A stretch of DNA of 64,000 nt from Gnetum montanum. Its lineage: Eukaryota; Streptophyta; Gnetopsida; Gnetales; Gnetaceae. The stretch lies in the NCBI GenBank assembly GCA_015680685.1, contig MNCI01000556.1, forward strand, positions 1,003,931-1,067,930, given 5' to 3'. Below are positions 10,600-21,694 of the stretch, in pieces (the stretch's first letter is position 1; each line of letters starts with the position of its first letter). Below the pieces are notes generated by a model, which had not been told where the DNA came from, ran no database searches, and saw only the letters and a list, made by a program, of their open reading frames with translations. Position numbers and translations under genes: made by a program.

Positions 10600-13545
10600 T
10601 TAATGATGAAATCTCCTAAAAATTTTGTGCTATTAGAAACAAATAGATGATCATGAATATTTTTAGCTAAGAATATTATGCTAGCATTATTATTATTTCC
10701 TTAAAATATAGTATCTTGCCTCTATAGATGGTACATTATTGGATACTATAGAGTTATCTCATGATCATCCTTATCGGTTATTAGGTAAAGATATTGTAGA
10801 AGTTTTATCAAAGGATTTTGTATTTATTTGTGGAGATTTTAATGTAAGGATAGGTTCAAAGTAATTAAAAATTATTTAGTGGTACCATAATATTAATAGT
10901 TTTGATATTTTTGAAATCACAGTTGGAGATGACATTTTGTGAATGGCACAAGTAATAAGATAGATCAATAACTATTAGAATGAATAAAAATTCTCCATCA
11001 TCTTATATACAATGGCCTTACTAGATTTCCTCAATCTTTATCATTTATTTTTATAAGACCTTAAGGTAACCCTTACATTGATTTACTTTTATGTTCTTAA
11101 GAAGACATTGAATTTATTAATAAGTTGAAAGTTGGAGAAGATTTAGTGGATTCCTACCTTCATCATATATGATTTTTATTGCAAATTAAAAAAATTTCTT
11201 AGACAATAAAAAATAGGAATAGAAAAAAAATTAGTATAGAAGTTAAAGAAAATATATGGATGGAACACATAACAAATAGAATCTTGAAAGACAACATAGG
11301 AAATTTGAAAAAAATTTGCTTATAGTAGCTAACGAGGTTATGCATTCATAAAAATAGAATGCTTAAAACGCTTGGTTTAATGAATATTGCATGCACGCTA
11401 AATAGAATATTAAGAATTTGAATAAGAATACTAGACAAAGCTTGGTTAAGGCATATAAAAGCTTAATTAAAACCAAGATAAGAAAATTCATTAGGGAGTA
11501 GTAGGAATATTTTGCGTGCACCATTAAAAATAAGCATAGATAGTTTTAATCATATTTTCATCCTAAAGTCTCTTCATCATTTAATTCTTTTCAAAATATT
11601 TTCTCATTTCACAATAAAATATTTATAAGAAAAGAAGATAATTATACTACTCTTATAGAATAATCACCTCTCTAATTTACTTTTGAAAAAGTCACAAATG
11701 GTATTAAAAAGCTAGCATTTAGAAAAGTTATAGATTCAAATGATTTATATGTAAAATTAATAAAATGGCCAGGACCTACTATTCATTAACAAATTTGGTA
11801 CTAATTAAATTCAATCATGGATCAAGGATTAGATTAACATTGCAAAAATAGTATGGCTATCTTGTTATATAAAAAGGTAGATAAATATGGAATGATCATT
11901 TTGATTAATATTTTTATCAAGTTATTTGATACTTACTAGAAAAGAGAATCAATTTTTGGGTTGAAGTTAACAAGGTTAAAGTAATATGTCAAGTACATTT
12001 TAAATAAAATCACTCCACTATTGATCACTTAGCTACTCTTAGACATTACATGGAGTTTGCAAAGAAGCCTAACAAAATTTTTTTTATTGATTTTCTAAAA
12101 TCATATGATTCAGTGGTTTGCATAAAAATATGGTTGTAGGTGCATAAAATTGACTTCCATTTAGATTTGGTTACAACAACTCAAAGATTATATGAGTAAG
12201 TTATTATTGAAATTATAGATAATAATTTAAAGAAAAAATTTCAATTTTAGAGAAAAATTGAAGTTAAGAAAGATTATCTACTTTCTCCAACTCTCTTTGG
12301 TATTTTTATTCATGAAATTTAGGAATGATTATGCAATGGGCAAGATAGTCATGTTATCAAAATTGGATTCCAAATAGTAAATCTTCTTTTATATGCAAAT
12401 GATGTTGCCTTAATCCCTATTATTGTAAAAGATATGCAAAACATCTTGCAAATTTTATAAAATTAGTATCACTCATCTAGTTTTTGCGTTAATATGAATA
12501 AAACCAAATTAATGATCTAGGGTAAAAGACATTCCTATTAAAGCTACAATTTTTGAGGTGTTAGCTTAGTAATAAGTCTCTTAATTTAAAAGCTCCAAGT
12601 CATGGGTTCACTTCTACTAGGTAATGCTAAGTTATAAAGTTTTAATTAGACTATATATCTTGGGGTTTATCCTATTACAAATATTTTAGGATTCTAACAC
12701 CTCTTCCCTTTTCGTTTTAAAGATACCAATGTGTAAACGGTAGATTCTTTTAAATATTCAAGTTTCATTTATATGAATATTATTTTAAACATGTGAAGGA
12801 AAGTACATCAACAAATGAATAATATGAGGTTTCTAAGATTTTTATATTTTCAAAAGTAAGTGTAAGGATTTAGGGGTCTAGAATTAAAAGGTCTAAAAAA
12901 TAAATTTTTCATAGTATCATCTACCCTACTATATTATATGGATGTATTGTTTGGTAACTTGGACTTGGTGCTAAACTTTGAAAATATATTTAAAAAGTAC
13001 ACCTTACTCCATGTTATCATCTAAATGTGATTTATTACATTTACAGGTAGAATCCTTATGCCAATTTATTATGTACACTCATAACTTGCATATCTCAAGG
13101 CAAGACAAATTCTTTAAAGTAATTCTTGAGTATTAATGATACTATGGTTGGTATTTTCAAGGAATGTAATGGTTGAGAAAATTACATATCTCTTTGGAGG
13201 ACATGCAATAAAACCCTAATCATATTTTCTAGCTAGTTGAGCAAAACATTTTTAACACAATTGTGGTCTAATGTAGCAAGTGATAAACAAATTTATTTAC
13301 ATCATATTAGATGTTATAAACTAGATGCAAAATTTCACCACCTTTTAGCTACGTATTCCAATCAAGTTTTGAAGTACCATCAATAAACTTTACTTAAGTT
13401 CACATCACCTTAGAATTGAAAGTCAAAGATAAGTTCAACACCCTCAAGAATATCATACTTATAAGTTATGTAGGTTAGGAGCCCTTGATGATAACTTTCA
13501 TGTATTTATTTTCTTTATGATAACTACATATTTTAGGAGGTGTTC
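10600..13545 (+). pseudogene. LINE (non-LTR retrotransposon) endonuclease-RT pseudogene
   Basis: This is a decayed second ORF of a LINE, which encodes the nickase and reverse transcriptase of target-primed retroposition. Visible in order on the plus strand: the endonuclease motif FICGDFNVRIGS (about 10,825-10,860); GLTRFPQS with IDLLL (about 11,015-11,095); RT motifs STIDHLATLRHYMEFAKKP (about 12,015-12,075), FFIDFLKSYDSV (about 12,080-12,115), LSPTLFGIFIHEI (about 12,280-12,320), the catalytic box LLYANDVALIP (YADD changed to YAND, about 12,390-12,422) and VNMNKTKLMI (about 12,490-12,520); then PT.LYGC.VW (about 12,925-12,960) and a C-terminal Y.LCRLGALDDNFHVF block (about 13,460-13,505). 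Stops occur throughout, and a SINE splits it at 12,557. The motifs suggest an RTE- or L1-like clade; which one is unresolved. Confidence 0.75.
12555..12703 (+). repeat. SINE copy S1 (tRNA-like head, inverted termini)
   Basis: The copy starts GAGGTGTTAGCTTAGTAA and ends CTAACACCTC, so the outer ten bases are perfect inverted complements. The A-box-like TTAGCTTAGTAAT and B-box-like GGGTTCACTTCT lie about 40 bases apart, as in a tRNA promoter. The tail TTATAAAGTTTT...TTGGGGTTTATC...TTTTAGGATTCTAACACC is shared with the other copies. It interrupts the LINE RT. Confidence 0.7.
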
Positions 13546-13674
13546 AAACCTAAAATAAGTAAAACATATGTACATCCTAAGATTTATAGAAGTTTATAAC
13601 TCTATGATACCTAGTAGAAGTGAACTTGTGACTTGGGGTTATTAGGCCAAGACCCATACCACTAGGCTAACACC
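13539..13674 (-). repeat. SINE copy S2
   Basis: The minus strand starts GGTGTTAGCCTAGTGGTATGG, contains a B-box-like position (AGTTCACTTCTACTAGGTA) and ends TTTTAGGTTTGAACACC. It abuts the 3' end of the LINE coding remnant. Confidence 0.7.
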
Positions 13675-13679
13675 TTATT

Positions 13680-13858
13680 ATAACTATCCATTTTAGATAA
13701 CTTTATAAGTTAGCTATAAAAAACTTATATGATTTATTTTTGTTGATCCTATTAGCGCTTGGTCAATTTTTAGAATCTATTTTTATTTTTTATAGAATTA
13801 TGATATCTATCCAATGGATCCTATAGATCTTTGGATATAATAAAGCTTCAATTAATGA
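13680..13858 (+). repeat. Dispersed repeat R, copy 3 (partial)
   Basis: From CCATTTTAGATAACTTTATA to GCTTCAATTAATGAGG this matches 32,150-32,331 and 34,385-34,487. In all three places a SINE of the same family follows immediately. It may be a LINE 3' end or an independent repeat. Confidence 0.65.
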
Positions 13859-13975
13859 GGTATCAAATTAGTGGTATGGGCCTTGGCCTAGTAACCCTAG
13901 ATTAGAGGTTCAATTCTACTAGGTAGCACTAAGTTATAAAATTTTATAAAATTTGGGGTGTATTCATCAATTCAT
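13859..13975 (+). repeat. SINE copy S3
   Basis: GGTATCAAATTAGTGGTATGG... with the B-box-like AGGTTCAATTCTACTAGGTAG and the tail TTATAAAATTTTATAAAATTTGGGGTGTAT. The 3' terminus is lost or unclear. Confidence 0.65.
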
Positions 13976-14630
13976 AAAATTACATGTCTCTACATAAATC
14001 AAAAATTTTTACTCCTCTCATAAGATACAAAAAAAAAGAACATTATCAAATACATAAGAGTTCAATGAGGGTTATATAAATAGAAATAGTTCACAATATT
14101 GTACATAGAAATATACATAAACCAATCTTTGAAGATTTTCCTCTCCTCTGCTCTCTCTCAATACTTGCCTATACCCCTATGAATTCCACCTGTAACTAAA
14201 TAAATTCAATATAAAACTAATTGGAAAGCCTTTACACTTCCTCCACTAGATTATCAACAAGTGCTACGCTAGAGGAGAGGAATGGAATACAAGGCATCCG
14301 ACATTAACTCTAAGTTTTGTGCATGCTTCGACCAACACATGTACATACAATGTCATCCATAGCATTGACATAACCTATAGTAAAGTGAATAGTTTATCAT
14401 GTGAAACATTTCCATGAGTACTCAAAAATAGTCACTGCCTATATGTCTTTTATTTACCCAATCGATGCTAGGATCCATCAATCTATGAGCCATAATCACT
14501 AGCCTTCTAGAGGATTGGCTATAAGGACAAACACACCTATGTTACATATCATTCATACAAATGAACATACCTATGCTCTCCCACTCTCAAGACAATGCCT
14601 AAGATAATATTTATATTGATACATCATAGT
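13976..14630. other. Unassigned sequence
   Basis: About 650 bases of AT-rich DNA with no gene or recognised repeat. It is the flank left of the element B 3' LTR; as expected for a 3' LTR, no primer-binding site abuts the LTR here. Confidence 0.4.
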
Positions 14631-15387
14631 TGATGAGCGGTGAGGTACCCCTATGTCCAATCATACAAATCACTAAGGCATTAACGTATAATTTGGTCAA
14701 ATTCCATGGATTCTTAGTGTTCTCGTACATAGGATTCAATCAAGAAGGTGAATCTAATTATGGAACAATTTTTATCTTTCCAACTACACTTAAGAGGCTC
14801 AATTGTATGGTTAAGTATAATTGAGGCACATGATTTTTATTATTTTATATTTTGTTTACATAATGTTAGTAGTAGATTGAGAATAAATTGATTAACTAAT
14901 TCAACTAATTTAATTGCTAATTAATACCTAACTATCCTAACATAAGCATTTGTCCCACCTTTTGTACACATCTTGAACATGTACAATACTACTGGGGGAC
15001 CAAGCATTAAGTGCTACTAGGATTACCAAGTGTTATACATATGCTCAAAGTGGTTGTAATTATGTATGCAAGTCTATTTAGCTTAATTAATTAATTACTT
15101 AAAGTATTAATCATCTTAGCTTAAATAATTTCTTAATTAATGAAAATAATAAATTCATAAAAAAATCATTAAGCTAGTCCAATTTTTTTAAGGTTTATAA
15201 AAAAACTCACTTTTATTGCCACACATACTACAATGCTCAAGTACAATAGTGTTGGAATAAAGATCCATACAATCCTTGAATCCTATTGTGGGCACTTAAA
15301 AAATTATTCTATCTCTAATGGAAACAAACTACAAGAGTTCTACTAGCAATTGAAATTCTAACTTCCCATTAACATAGTTGGGCTATC

Positions 15388-15397
15388 ATATTTATGG
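15388..15397 (-). promoter_or_regulatory. TATA-like box of the element B LTR
   Basis: Minus-strand CCATAAATAT, at the position equivalent to CTATAAATAT in LTRs A and C. Confidence 0.45.
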
Positions 15398-15410
15398 ACC
15401 TACTTAGGTG

Positions 15411-15438
15411 CCATGTTGATGAGTACACATCAACATGG
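15411..15438. repeat. Perfect hairpin 1 in U3 of LTR B
   Basis: CCATGTTGATG (15,411-15,421) and CATCAACATGG (15,428-15,438) are exact complements with a six-base loop. Confidence 0.9.
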
Positions 15439-15447
15439 GAAATCCTA

Positions 15448-15483
15448 TGTTAATGGGATGCCATCAATAGCATCCCATTAACA
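15448..15483. repeat. Perfect hairpin 2 in U3 of LTR B
   Basis: TGTTAATGGGATGC (15,448-15,461) and GCATCCCATTAACA (15,470-15,483) are exact 14-base complements with an eight-base loop. A third copy of the arm, TCCCATTAACA, lies at 15,363-15,373. Confidence 0.9.
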
Positions 15484-15507
15484 CAAACAATTGAAGACAC
15501 TTCTTCA

Positions 15508-15535
15508 TACCCTCACAACTGAATGAAAACTTTTC
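15508..15535 (-). other. Polypurine-tract region of element B
   Basis: The minus strand reads AAGTTTTCATTCAGTTGTGAGGGTA immediately before the LTR start. It aligns with the equivalent segment of element C at 30,926-30,952. The terminal GTGAGGGTA is the likely remnant of the purine primer for plus-strand synthesis. Confidence 0.5.
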
Positions 15536-15739
15536 CTTAAGTTCTTTACAAAATTGGGAAGCTATGGGATTATTGACTAATACACAACACAAAAAAATGA
15601 ACATAACAAAATAAAACTAGGTGCCTAGATGTATGGATTGACATTAATTATAAAATTATGATGTTCATGACACAAAATTGAACACTAGAACATGACTGAA
15701 CAAAATTGGATAACACATCCTTTGATGGCATGAGGATAG

Positions 15740-18607
15740 TTGAAAATACTATATTGTCCTAGGTAGTGGAGGTTCTTGAGGTTCTAAAGGATATTCTCCT
15801 ACTTTAGGCGCACATGGTGGTTGAGGCTATAATAGTTGTCCTACTACAGTATTGCTTCTGGTGGAAGGTGAAAGGCATCCACCAATGCCTTCATGTTCTT
15901 CTCCTTACTCCAGGGATCATTTATAGTCCACGTGGCATCACCAATGTGGGATGGAACGGGGATATCTCACAAATAGAAAATTACTAGAAATATCTTCTTC
16001 ACATTAACAAACCAAGTAGGGAATTGCTTGTGTTCAATATCAAATGCTCTAAGTGTGTCTTGCAACTCCCGGTAGTTATTCATCCTCTTGGCCAAGTTCT
16101 CAGTAATTGATCTTTGATCTGTGAACTTTGCATTGAGAACCTTGAGTTCTATGTTTGCCACTGCAAGCTTCTACTTGGTGTTCTTATGGTGCTTGAACTA
16201 TACCTCATACAAAAATTATGAGATAGCCACTTATTTCTCCAATTTATACTACCATTGTCCAGCAGTTAGCATAGCCAAATTTGCATATCAAAGATTGGAA
16301 AGCTTCATGTATTCTATCATCTCTTCGATATACAATTTCTTCATGTAGATCTCCTCTTTGTTGTAGGCATCTATCCCATCAATGATAGGTTGCCAAATCT
16401 CTCTTCCTTGCTAGAGTTACTAGAGCATCTCATTTACTTTTACATTCACCAACTAGATGTGTTTTTCATTAACTTCTTTTTGTAGACTAACGTAATCTCT
16501 ATAGTGATTTTTACTCTCTTCAATTTCAGGGCCTCTAATTTCTAGGAGGCTACTTTGATTGTAGTATTTTTGTGAAGAGCAGAGACCTCCTCCATGGAGA
16601 GGTTTCTATTTTCTATTGCCAATCTTCTTAGCTGAATCTTCAGTCTAGCTAGTTGCTCCTCATATTGATGGATGAAACTTTCCATCTATTATTTTTGCAC
16701 ATCAACATTTCATAGGCAATGATTCTCCATGGTCAATTGTACATTGTTCAGATAACTTTAATCCAATGCCTTCTAAATTTTATGTTGAGTGGGCTTTGCC
16801 AAGATTGATAGAACACCGTTATCTTCATCATACCCTCAACCCTTTTGAATCTTATGTGAAGCTAATCTAGAGCTTCTTCCTTTATCAGTGCTAGGTTGAG
16901 GAATGCAGGATCAACAATCTAGGCTCTTAGTTTAGCAACCTCTATTTCCAAGCATTTATTTAGCTCTTTGGCTATTTTGAGTTGCACCTCCAAAATGTTG
17001 TTCTTACTTCTTGCTTCCAACAACTTTGACTAGGTTTTAGTTATGTTTATTGAAAGATCAAAGATGTCTAAAATTGGTTTCCTAGTTCCTACCATTCAGT
17101 CCAATAATTTTTCATGTTGTGTATGCTCAACTTGCCTCTTATTATCCCTACGAATGTCTACACATCTTTAAGTGTAGAGATTTCTAGTACATATGTCATA
17201 GGTACATTTAAAATTTTAACAATTCTATTAGCAACCACCTTTATTGGTGTCTCCTACCCCTGGTGTTGCATTATCAAAACTATTGCCTCTTTGCCCTCCT
17301 CTAAGTGTACTAAATAAGTAGTGGCATTTCTAGATATTTTTGGGAATTACTGCTATTGTGAGAGGAATACTATTACCTCTTAGGTGCTAGGATTCAATCA
17401 TACTACTAACTACATTCTTTAGGCTAAAAAAATTTGTCCACCTTCCTTCATCTGGCTAACTATTTGAGCCACTTCATTCAAGTGACTCATTATTAGCTAG
17501 TACATATATGGATCACCATCACTCATTCCTGGTTGTTGCTCTTGCACACTTAAGATCCATTCTTAGAACTCGTGCAACCATTGAGAAGTTGCAGCAATAT
17601 CCAACACTATTTGTTGAGCGGGTAGTGAAGGTGGTGGTTGCTACTCCTCTTCTTGAATGACTTTTCTACAGACTTTATCCTTCATAATCTTTGTCTAGTT
17701 AGTGAATGGAGCATGTTGGACATCATCGTTTATGTAGTAGGTTATCCCTTCCCTCTAACATAGTTTTGGAATGACGCGTGGAAAGGAAAGTTTCTTCTTT
17801 TCACATTTGTTATCCTTGAAGCATTTTTCTATCTCAAGATATATTAGCTATGGAAGATTAATAGGGAATCTACCACTTAGAGTAGCACATGCATAGGTAG
17901 AAAAGGAAATGATCTTGCTTGGCCTCACTGTTGGATTGATGTGAAAGGCTACAATCTTATCGTAGAATATCTCCATCAATGTGAGCACATCATACTTGTT
18001 ATGGTAGATTCCATAATACTATTGTATCTATTCTTTCTTGATGTTGGGATCTTTCTATATTGGAATCTTAGTGAGATTTATCCTAGTTTCTAGGAATCCA
18101 AGGATCTTTGAAATGGCCTACACTAAGTAAGACATTGAATGTCCTTAATCTTAACCATTGAATTGACTTGCCTATTATTCTAGAATAAGAATTTCTCTCC
18201 CATGTACCACTCCTCATTGGAAGTAACGATGGGCCACATGGGAGAGGTTTTTACTTGATCTTATACTTCTTAAGGTGCTTGCTCCAAGAAAGAGCCAAAA
18301 TTAAATTCTTAGAGCATCATTTTTAGAATCTTCTTTGATTTTTTCTACTTGAGGCAAGCTTGTTTCAAGGTTATCTCAAGGTTTACTTATGGATCTAGTG
18401 CTTCATCTTGATGAAATTACTCATCACTACCATGTGTTTTGGAATCTGAGAGACAGACTTCACTTTAGGCTCCTCCCTAAGAGGTTCCATAGCATGGGTT
18501 GTTACTTATTCTTCATAGGCCTATTCTTGGTCCCTTCCAATTCATGGTCATTTGTCTCATGACTGTGATGGTTCTCCTTCTTGTTTGTGCTTTCCCTTTG
18601 GTTCAAT
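15740..18607 (-). pseudogene. Element B extra 3' ORF (env position), degenerate
   Basis: The minus-strand frame begins IEPKGKHKQEGEPSQ at 18,607 (initiator ATG changed to ATT) and can be followed with stops for about 950 codons. Blocks shared with the 1-1,467 ORF of element A: EPSQ near the start, SPMWPIVTSNEEWYMGE (about 18,195-18,260), STYACATLSGRFPINLP (about 17,850-17,905) and LSFPRVIPKLC (about 17,750-17,800). The C-terminal third (16,000-16,750) is rich in heptad-like Leu/Lys/Glu/Asn, for example QYEEQLARLKIQLRRLAIEN and ELKVLNAKFTDQ, so a coiled coil is likely. It ends around KEKNMKALVDAFHLPPEAIL. No signal peptide or membrane helix was noticed. Its place, 3' of integrase in the same strand, is that of Athila env-like genes, but there is no sequence reason to call it an envelope. 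Confidence 0.6.
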
Positions 18608-20640
18608 CTATGGTCACAATACTTTCAAGGATTAGTATATATAATGTGTAACTTATAATTTTTTGATACCTCATCTCATTAATTAGTTACATGTAGGCTA
18701 ATGTTGGACAATGAGATATTGGTTATTTTATTATTATTTTATTAATTTTTAAGTTCAAAGTAATACTAGAGCTAGTTGGAAGGGTTTAGCTTTCGTAATT
18801 TGATGTTTTCATGTTGGCTTCTTTGTTAAATATTTGTAGGAGTTAGAAACATTTTCTATCAAAAACTCAAAAACTTTATGTTTGTGCCTTCCATGACTAA
18901 GAGCTTACCTTTGGTAGCTACAAGGTTAAAGAACAAAGTGATTTGGATAACTAGTTAGGAAGATATGGCTTTTCGAAGGTTCTAGGCTCTAAAAATTGCA
19001 AAAACTCCTCTGGTGTTTGAAACGAAATGTGTGTGGGCACATATATATTTACTAGTTTTGTGATACATCAATGGGATCTCACATACGATGTCTCATATAC
19101 ATAGGTGGTTCGTCAACGAGTACCCATTTACGAAGGATGTAAGAAAAAATTTTCAACTTGAATTTCTCATGAAATACATAGAGCTTTCTGATGAAAGTAG
19201 GATCCATGGAGTTATAGAAAAGCCAAGAACTTGATGGAATCATCAAAGAGGATTGTGGAAAGCTTGAAAATTGAAAAATTAGGTGAAGAATGTATTTGTT
19301 AAAGAAATTGCCTTAAGGAGCACATAGTTGGATGCATTAGATGGGGTGCATGAAGGTTTGGATTGCACAAATGTCTAAGGATGAGGTACTTAACTAACCA
19401 AACCAAGAGATATGCAAGTGGATCCTCCCCATAGCAGGCACATGTCCTTTTTTCCTTTGCATAACCTCAAACTAAGAAGTCCATGGGCCCCATAGGTGAT
19501 TAATGATTGTGAAACTTAAGGACCAAAACCTGGAAGAATCTACCTAAGAATTTAGGCATGTCAAACCAAGACATCAAATAGGGGCATGGACACTGGCAGT
19601 GAGGTGAGTCATGGAAAGCATAGATGGATGAAAAATAAAGTTAAATGGAGTTCTCAATTAAGGTGACACAAAGTCCCTCATGAATTTTTTGGTTAAATGA
19701 CTTGATAAAATCCATCCTTAGTCCAGACCAAAACTAACCACATTCAATGACTTCACATCACCATTGGAAGATCAATCCATCCTCTTGAGATACAAGAGTG
19801 CTTCCATAGATTAATCACCATTCCTTATAGATAAGAAAAGAGGAGTAAGAAGTGAGAAAGTTAGAATGGACCTTCAAGCATGGGTAACATATTTTTCTAG
19901 TCCCATAATTAGTGCTTGTAGCCTATTATTCTATCTAAGGGGTGTGCTTTGAATTTCTATCATCATTTCATTTTTTAGTTTTTTTATCATTTTTTTCATC
20001 ATCATTTTCTTGTGTTATTTTTATGTGTGTTTTTTTTAATATGGAAACCACACCATGAAAATACTTATTCAACTTCCTATTATTGGTCAACATGGAATAG
20101 TAAGAAATCCATGAAAACACTTATATATTCAAGTAAGTAGAAGGGTACAAGGAGTATTGAGTCCCCTTAAATTCACACCCTATTCAAACCCTTGAATCCT
20201 TTCCAAGTCCAGAAACTACTAAGGTTACAAATTCATTAAAGGTTTACTTAATGAAAAGGGACCTCATACCTTCAAAACAAGGAAAACCATAGAGTTTGTG
20301 GATGGGTGGATGTCTTAGTTATTGGTACCAAAATTCAAAAATAGAAACCAAACATTAGCAATCAAAAATAATAAGTACAAACCACCATTAGCAATAACTA
20401 TAGCACCACTATGTAATGTTGGCACAAAGCACTTTATTAGTAGAAATTTAGAAATTCACACCCAAAACAATGGAAATTGTACAATCAAGTGTAAAATATT
20501 CAAGAAAAACCAAACATACCAATGATAGTGTAAAACAAAAAATGGTGTAAAATAGAAAAAGTATAAAACAAAAATGTGTAAAAAAAATATAGAAAAATTG
20601 AGAAGCAATGTAAATGTTTAGCATGGATGGACATCTCCCC
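18608..20640 (-). other. 3' noncoding region of element B between integrase and extra ORF
   Basis: Minus-strand landmarks are shared with element C: CAACTTAGTGATGGGGGAGATG (20,632-20,655) against 28,980-29,000, the ACCCATGCTTGAAGGT block (19,872-19,890) against 29,705, and GGTAGCTACCAAAGGTAAGCTCTTAGTCATGG-like sequence near 18,890-18,925 against 30,330-30,355. Two in-frame-looking patches are not convincing genes. Confidence 0.5.
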
Positions 20641-21694
20641 CATCACTAAGTTGAAAGGAGGAGATTTGAAATATTGAGCAAGGTTGTCCATCTGATGAGG
20701 TATTCATTGTACTAGCTTGTTTGGGCTTATGGAAAGGTTTTATTTGTTAAATGTTAATTAATTATTTTTTGTTCAAGCTCTTAGGTTTGTAAATTAATAA
20801 GGCCCTAGAAGGAAAAGCTTTTTCAATTATATAAGGCCCCTTTCACAATGTTCAAAACTTTGTTCATTGTGAAACATGTGTGGGGTTTCAGTAAAGGACC
20901 TTATCTCCAAGTTGAAATTTAACTTTTTTCATTCATAGGTCATGTCATTGCTTGCTAAATGCCTTGTGCACCTCATTCAAGGATAGGGACACTGATTGAT
21001 TTTTATCTAGCATATTAAGGTTGATCAATTATTCTCTTTGTGCTAGACTCAGGTCAAGATCTAGGTCATAGGTTGTTGAAATTGTATGGAGCTCAAATTA
21101 AATAGAAAGTATTGGTAGCTTCCAATACACTAGCTCATAAGGAGAGTAGCCTATAGGGAGTTTCCATGTTGAGCAGTAGGCATAGACGGCATCATTGAGT
21201 TTTGTTCTCTAGTCTCTCCTATATTTGTTAATAATTCTCATTAAGATCTTTGTAATCTCCCTATTAGTAACATCTACTTAACCATTAGCTTAAAGGTGTT
21301 AGGGTGTTGTTAATTTATGTTCAACCCCCAAGCATTGCATGAGCTTGCAAAAAGTGATACCTATGAAATGGGTTTCATTGTTAGAAATTAGTGCACATGG
21401 CACCCCAAACCTATTTATAATGTGTTGTTGAAAAAACTAAGCAGTAGTGGATGATGTAAAGTCAATGATAGTTACTACTTCTACACATTTAGCACATTAG
21501 TCAATGATGATGATAATATATGCCTTTCCATTGGACACAGGTGTGATGAGATCCATGAAGTTTATGCCCCATATGTCGAAGGGTTCTAGTGATTGGCTTC
21601 ACTGTTGAGGTCCCTCCATTCGCATGGTCATCCCACCATCTCATTGAAAATGTTCATAAAATCATACAAATTGGTGGGCATCCCTAAAGATTAT
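20640..21694 (-). pseudogene. Element B integrase, 5'-truncated and degenerate
   Basis: Integrase inserts the retroelement cDNA. The minus strand from 21,690 reads FRDAHQFV, then GGMTMRMEG, WGINFMDLITPVSNGKAY (catalytic Asp of GIDFMG changed to Asn), TSSTTA.FFQQHIINRFGVP, ALISNNETHF (second catalytic Asp also changed), THEN the LTTP.HL..NG..DVTNREI block, and the C-terminal part DKVLY.NPTHVSQ. These align one for one with element C at 27,945-28,760. The frame is cut at its 5' side by the C LTR at 21,695 in the zinc-binding region. Confidence 0.8.

Larger units (their letters stand above)
14631..15507 (-). repeat. 3' LTR of element B
   Basis: The minus strand starts TGAAGAAGTGTCTTC at 15,507 and ends CCGCTCATCA at 14,631 (877 bp), the usual TG...CA ends. 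It is preceded by TTTTCATTCAGTTGTGAGGGTA (15,508-15,530 region), almost the same as the segment before the 3' LTR of C (TTTTCATTCAGTCATGAGGGTA). A TATA-like box is at 15,388-15,397 and two perfect hairpins lie upstream of it. Confidence 0.75.
14631..21694 (-). mobile_element. Element B: Athila/Tat-like retrotransposon, 3' half
   Basis: In minus-strand order: integrase (21,694 to about 20,800), 3' noncoding DNA, an extra 3' ORF (18,607-15,740), a polypurine-tract-like segment, and the 3' LTR (15,507-14,631). The integrase and 3' noncoding DNA match element C closely. The 5' half of B is not found on either side: the LTR of C starts inside the integrase at 21,695, and the DNA beyond the far end of C (31,925 on) does not resume it. 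Confidence 0.75.
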
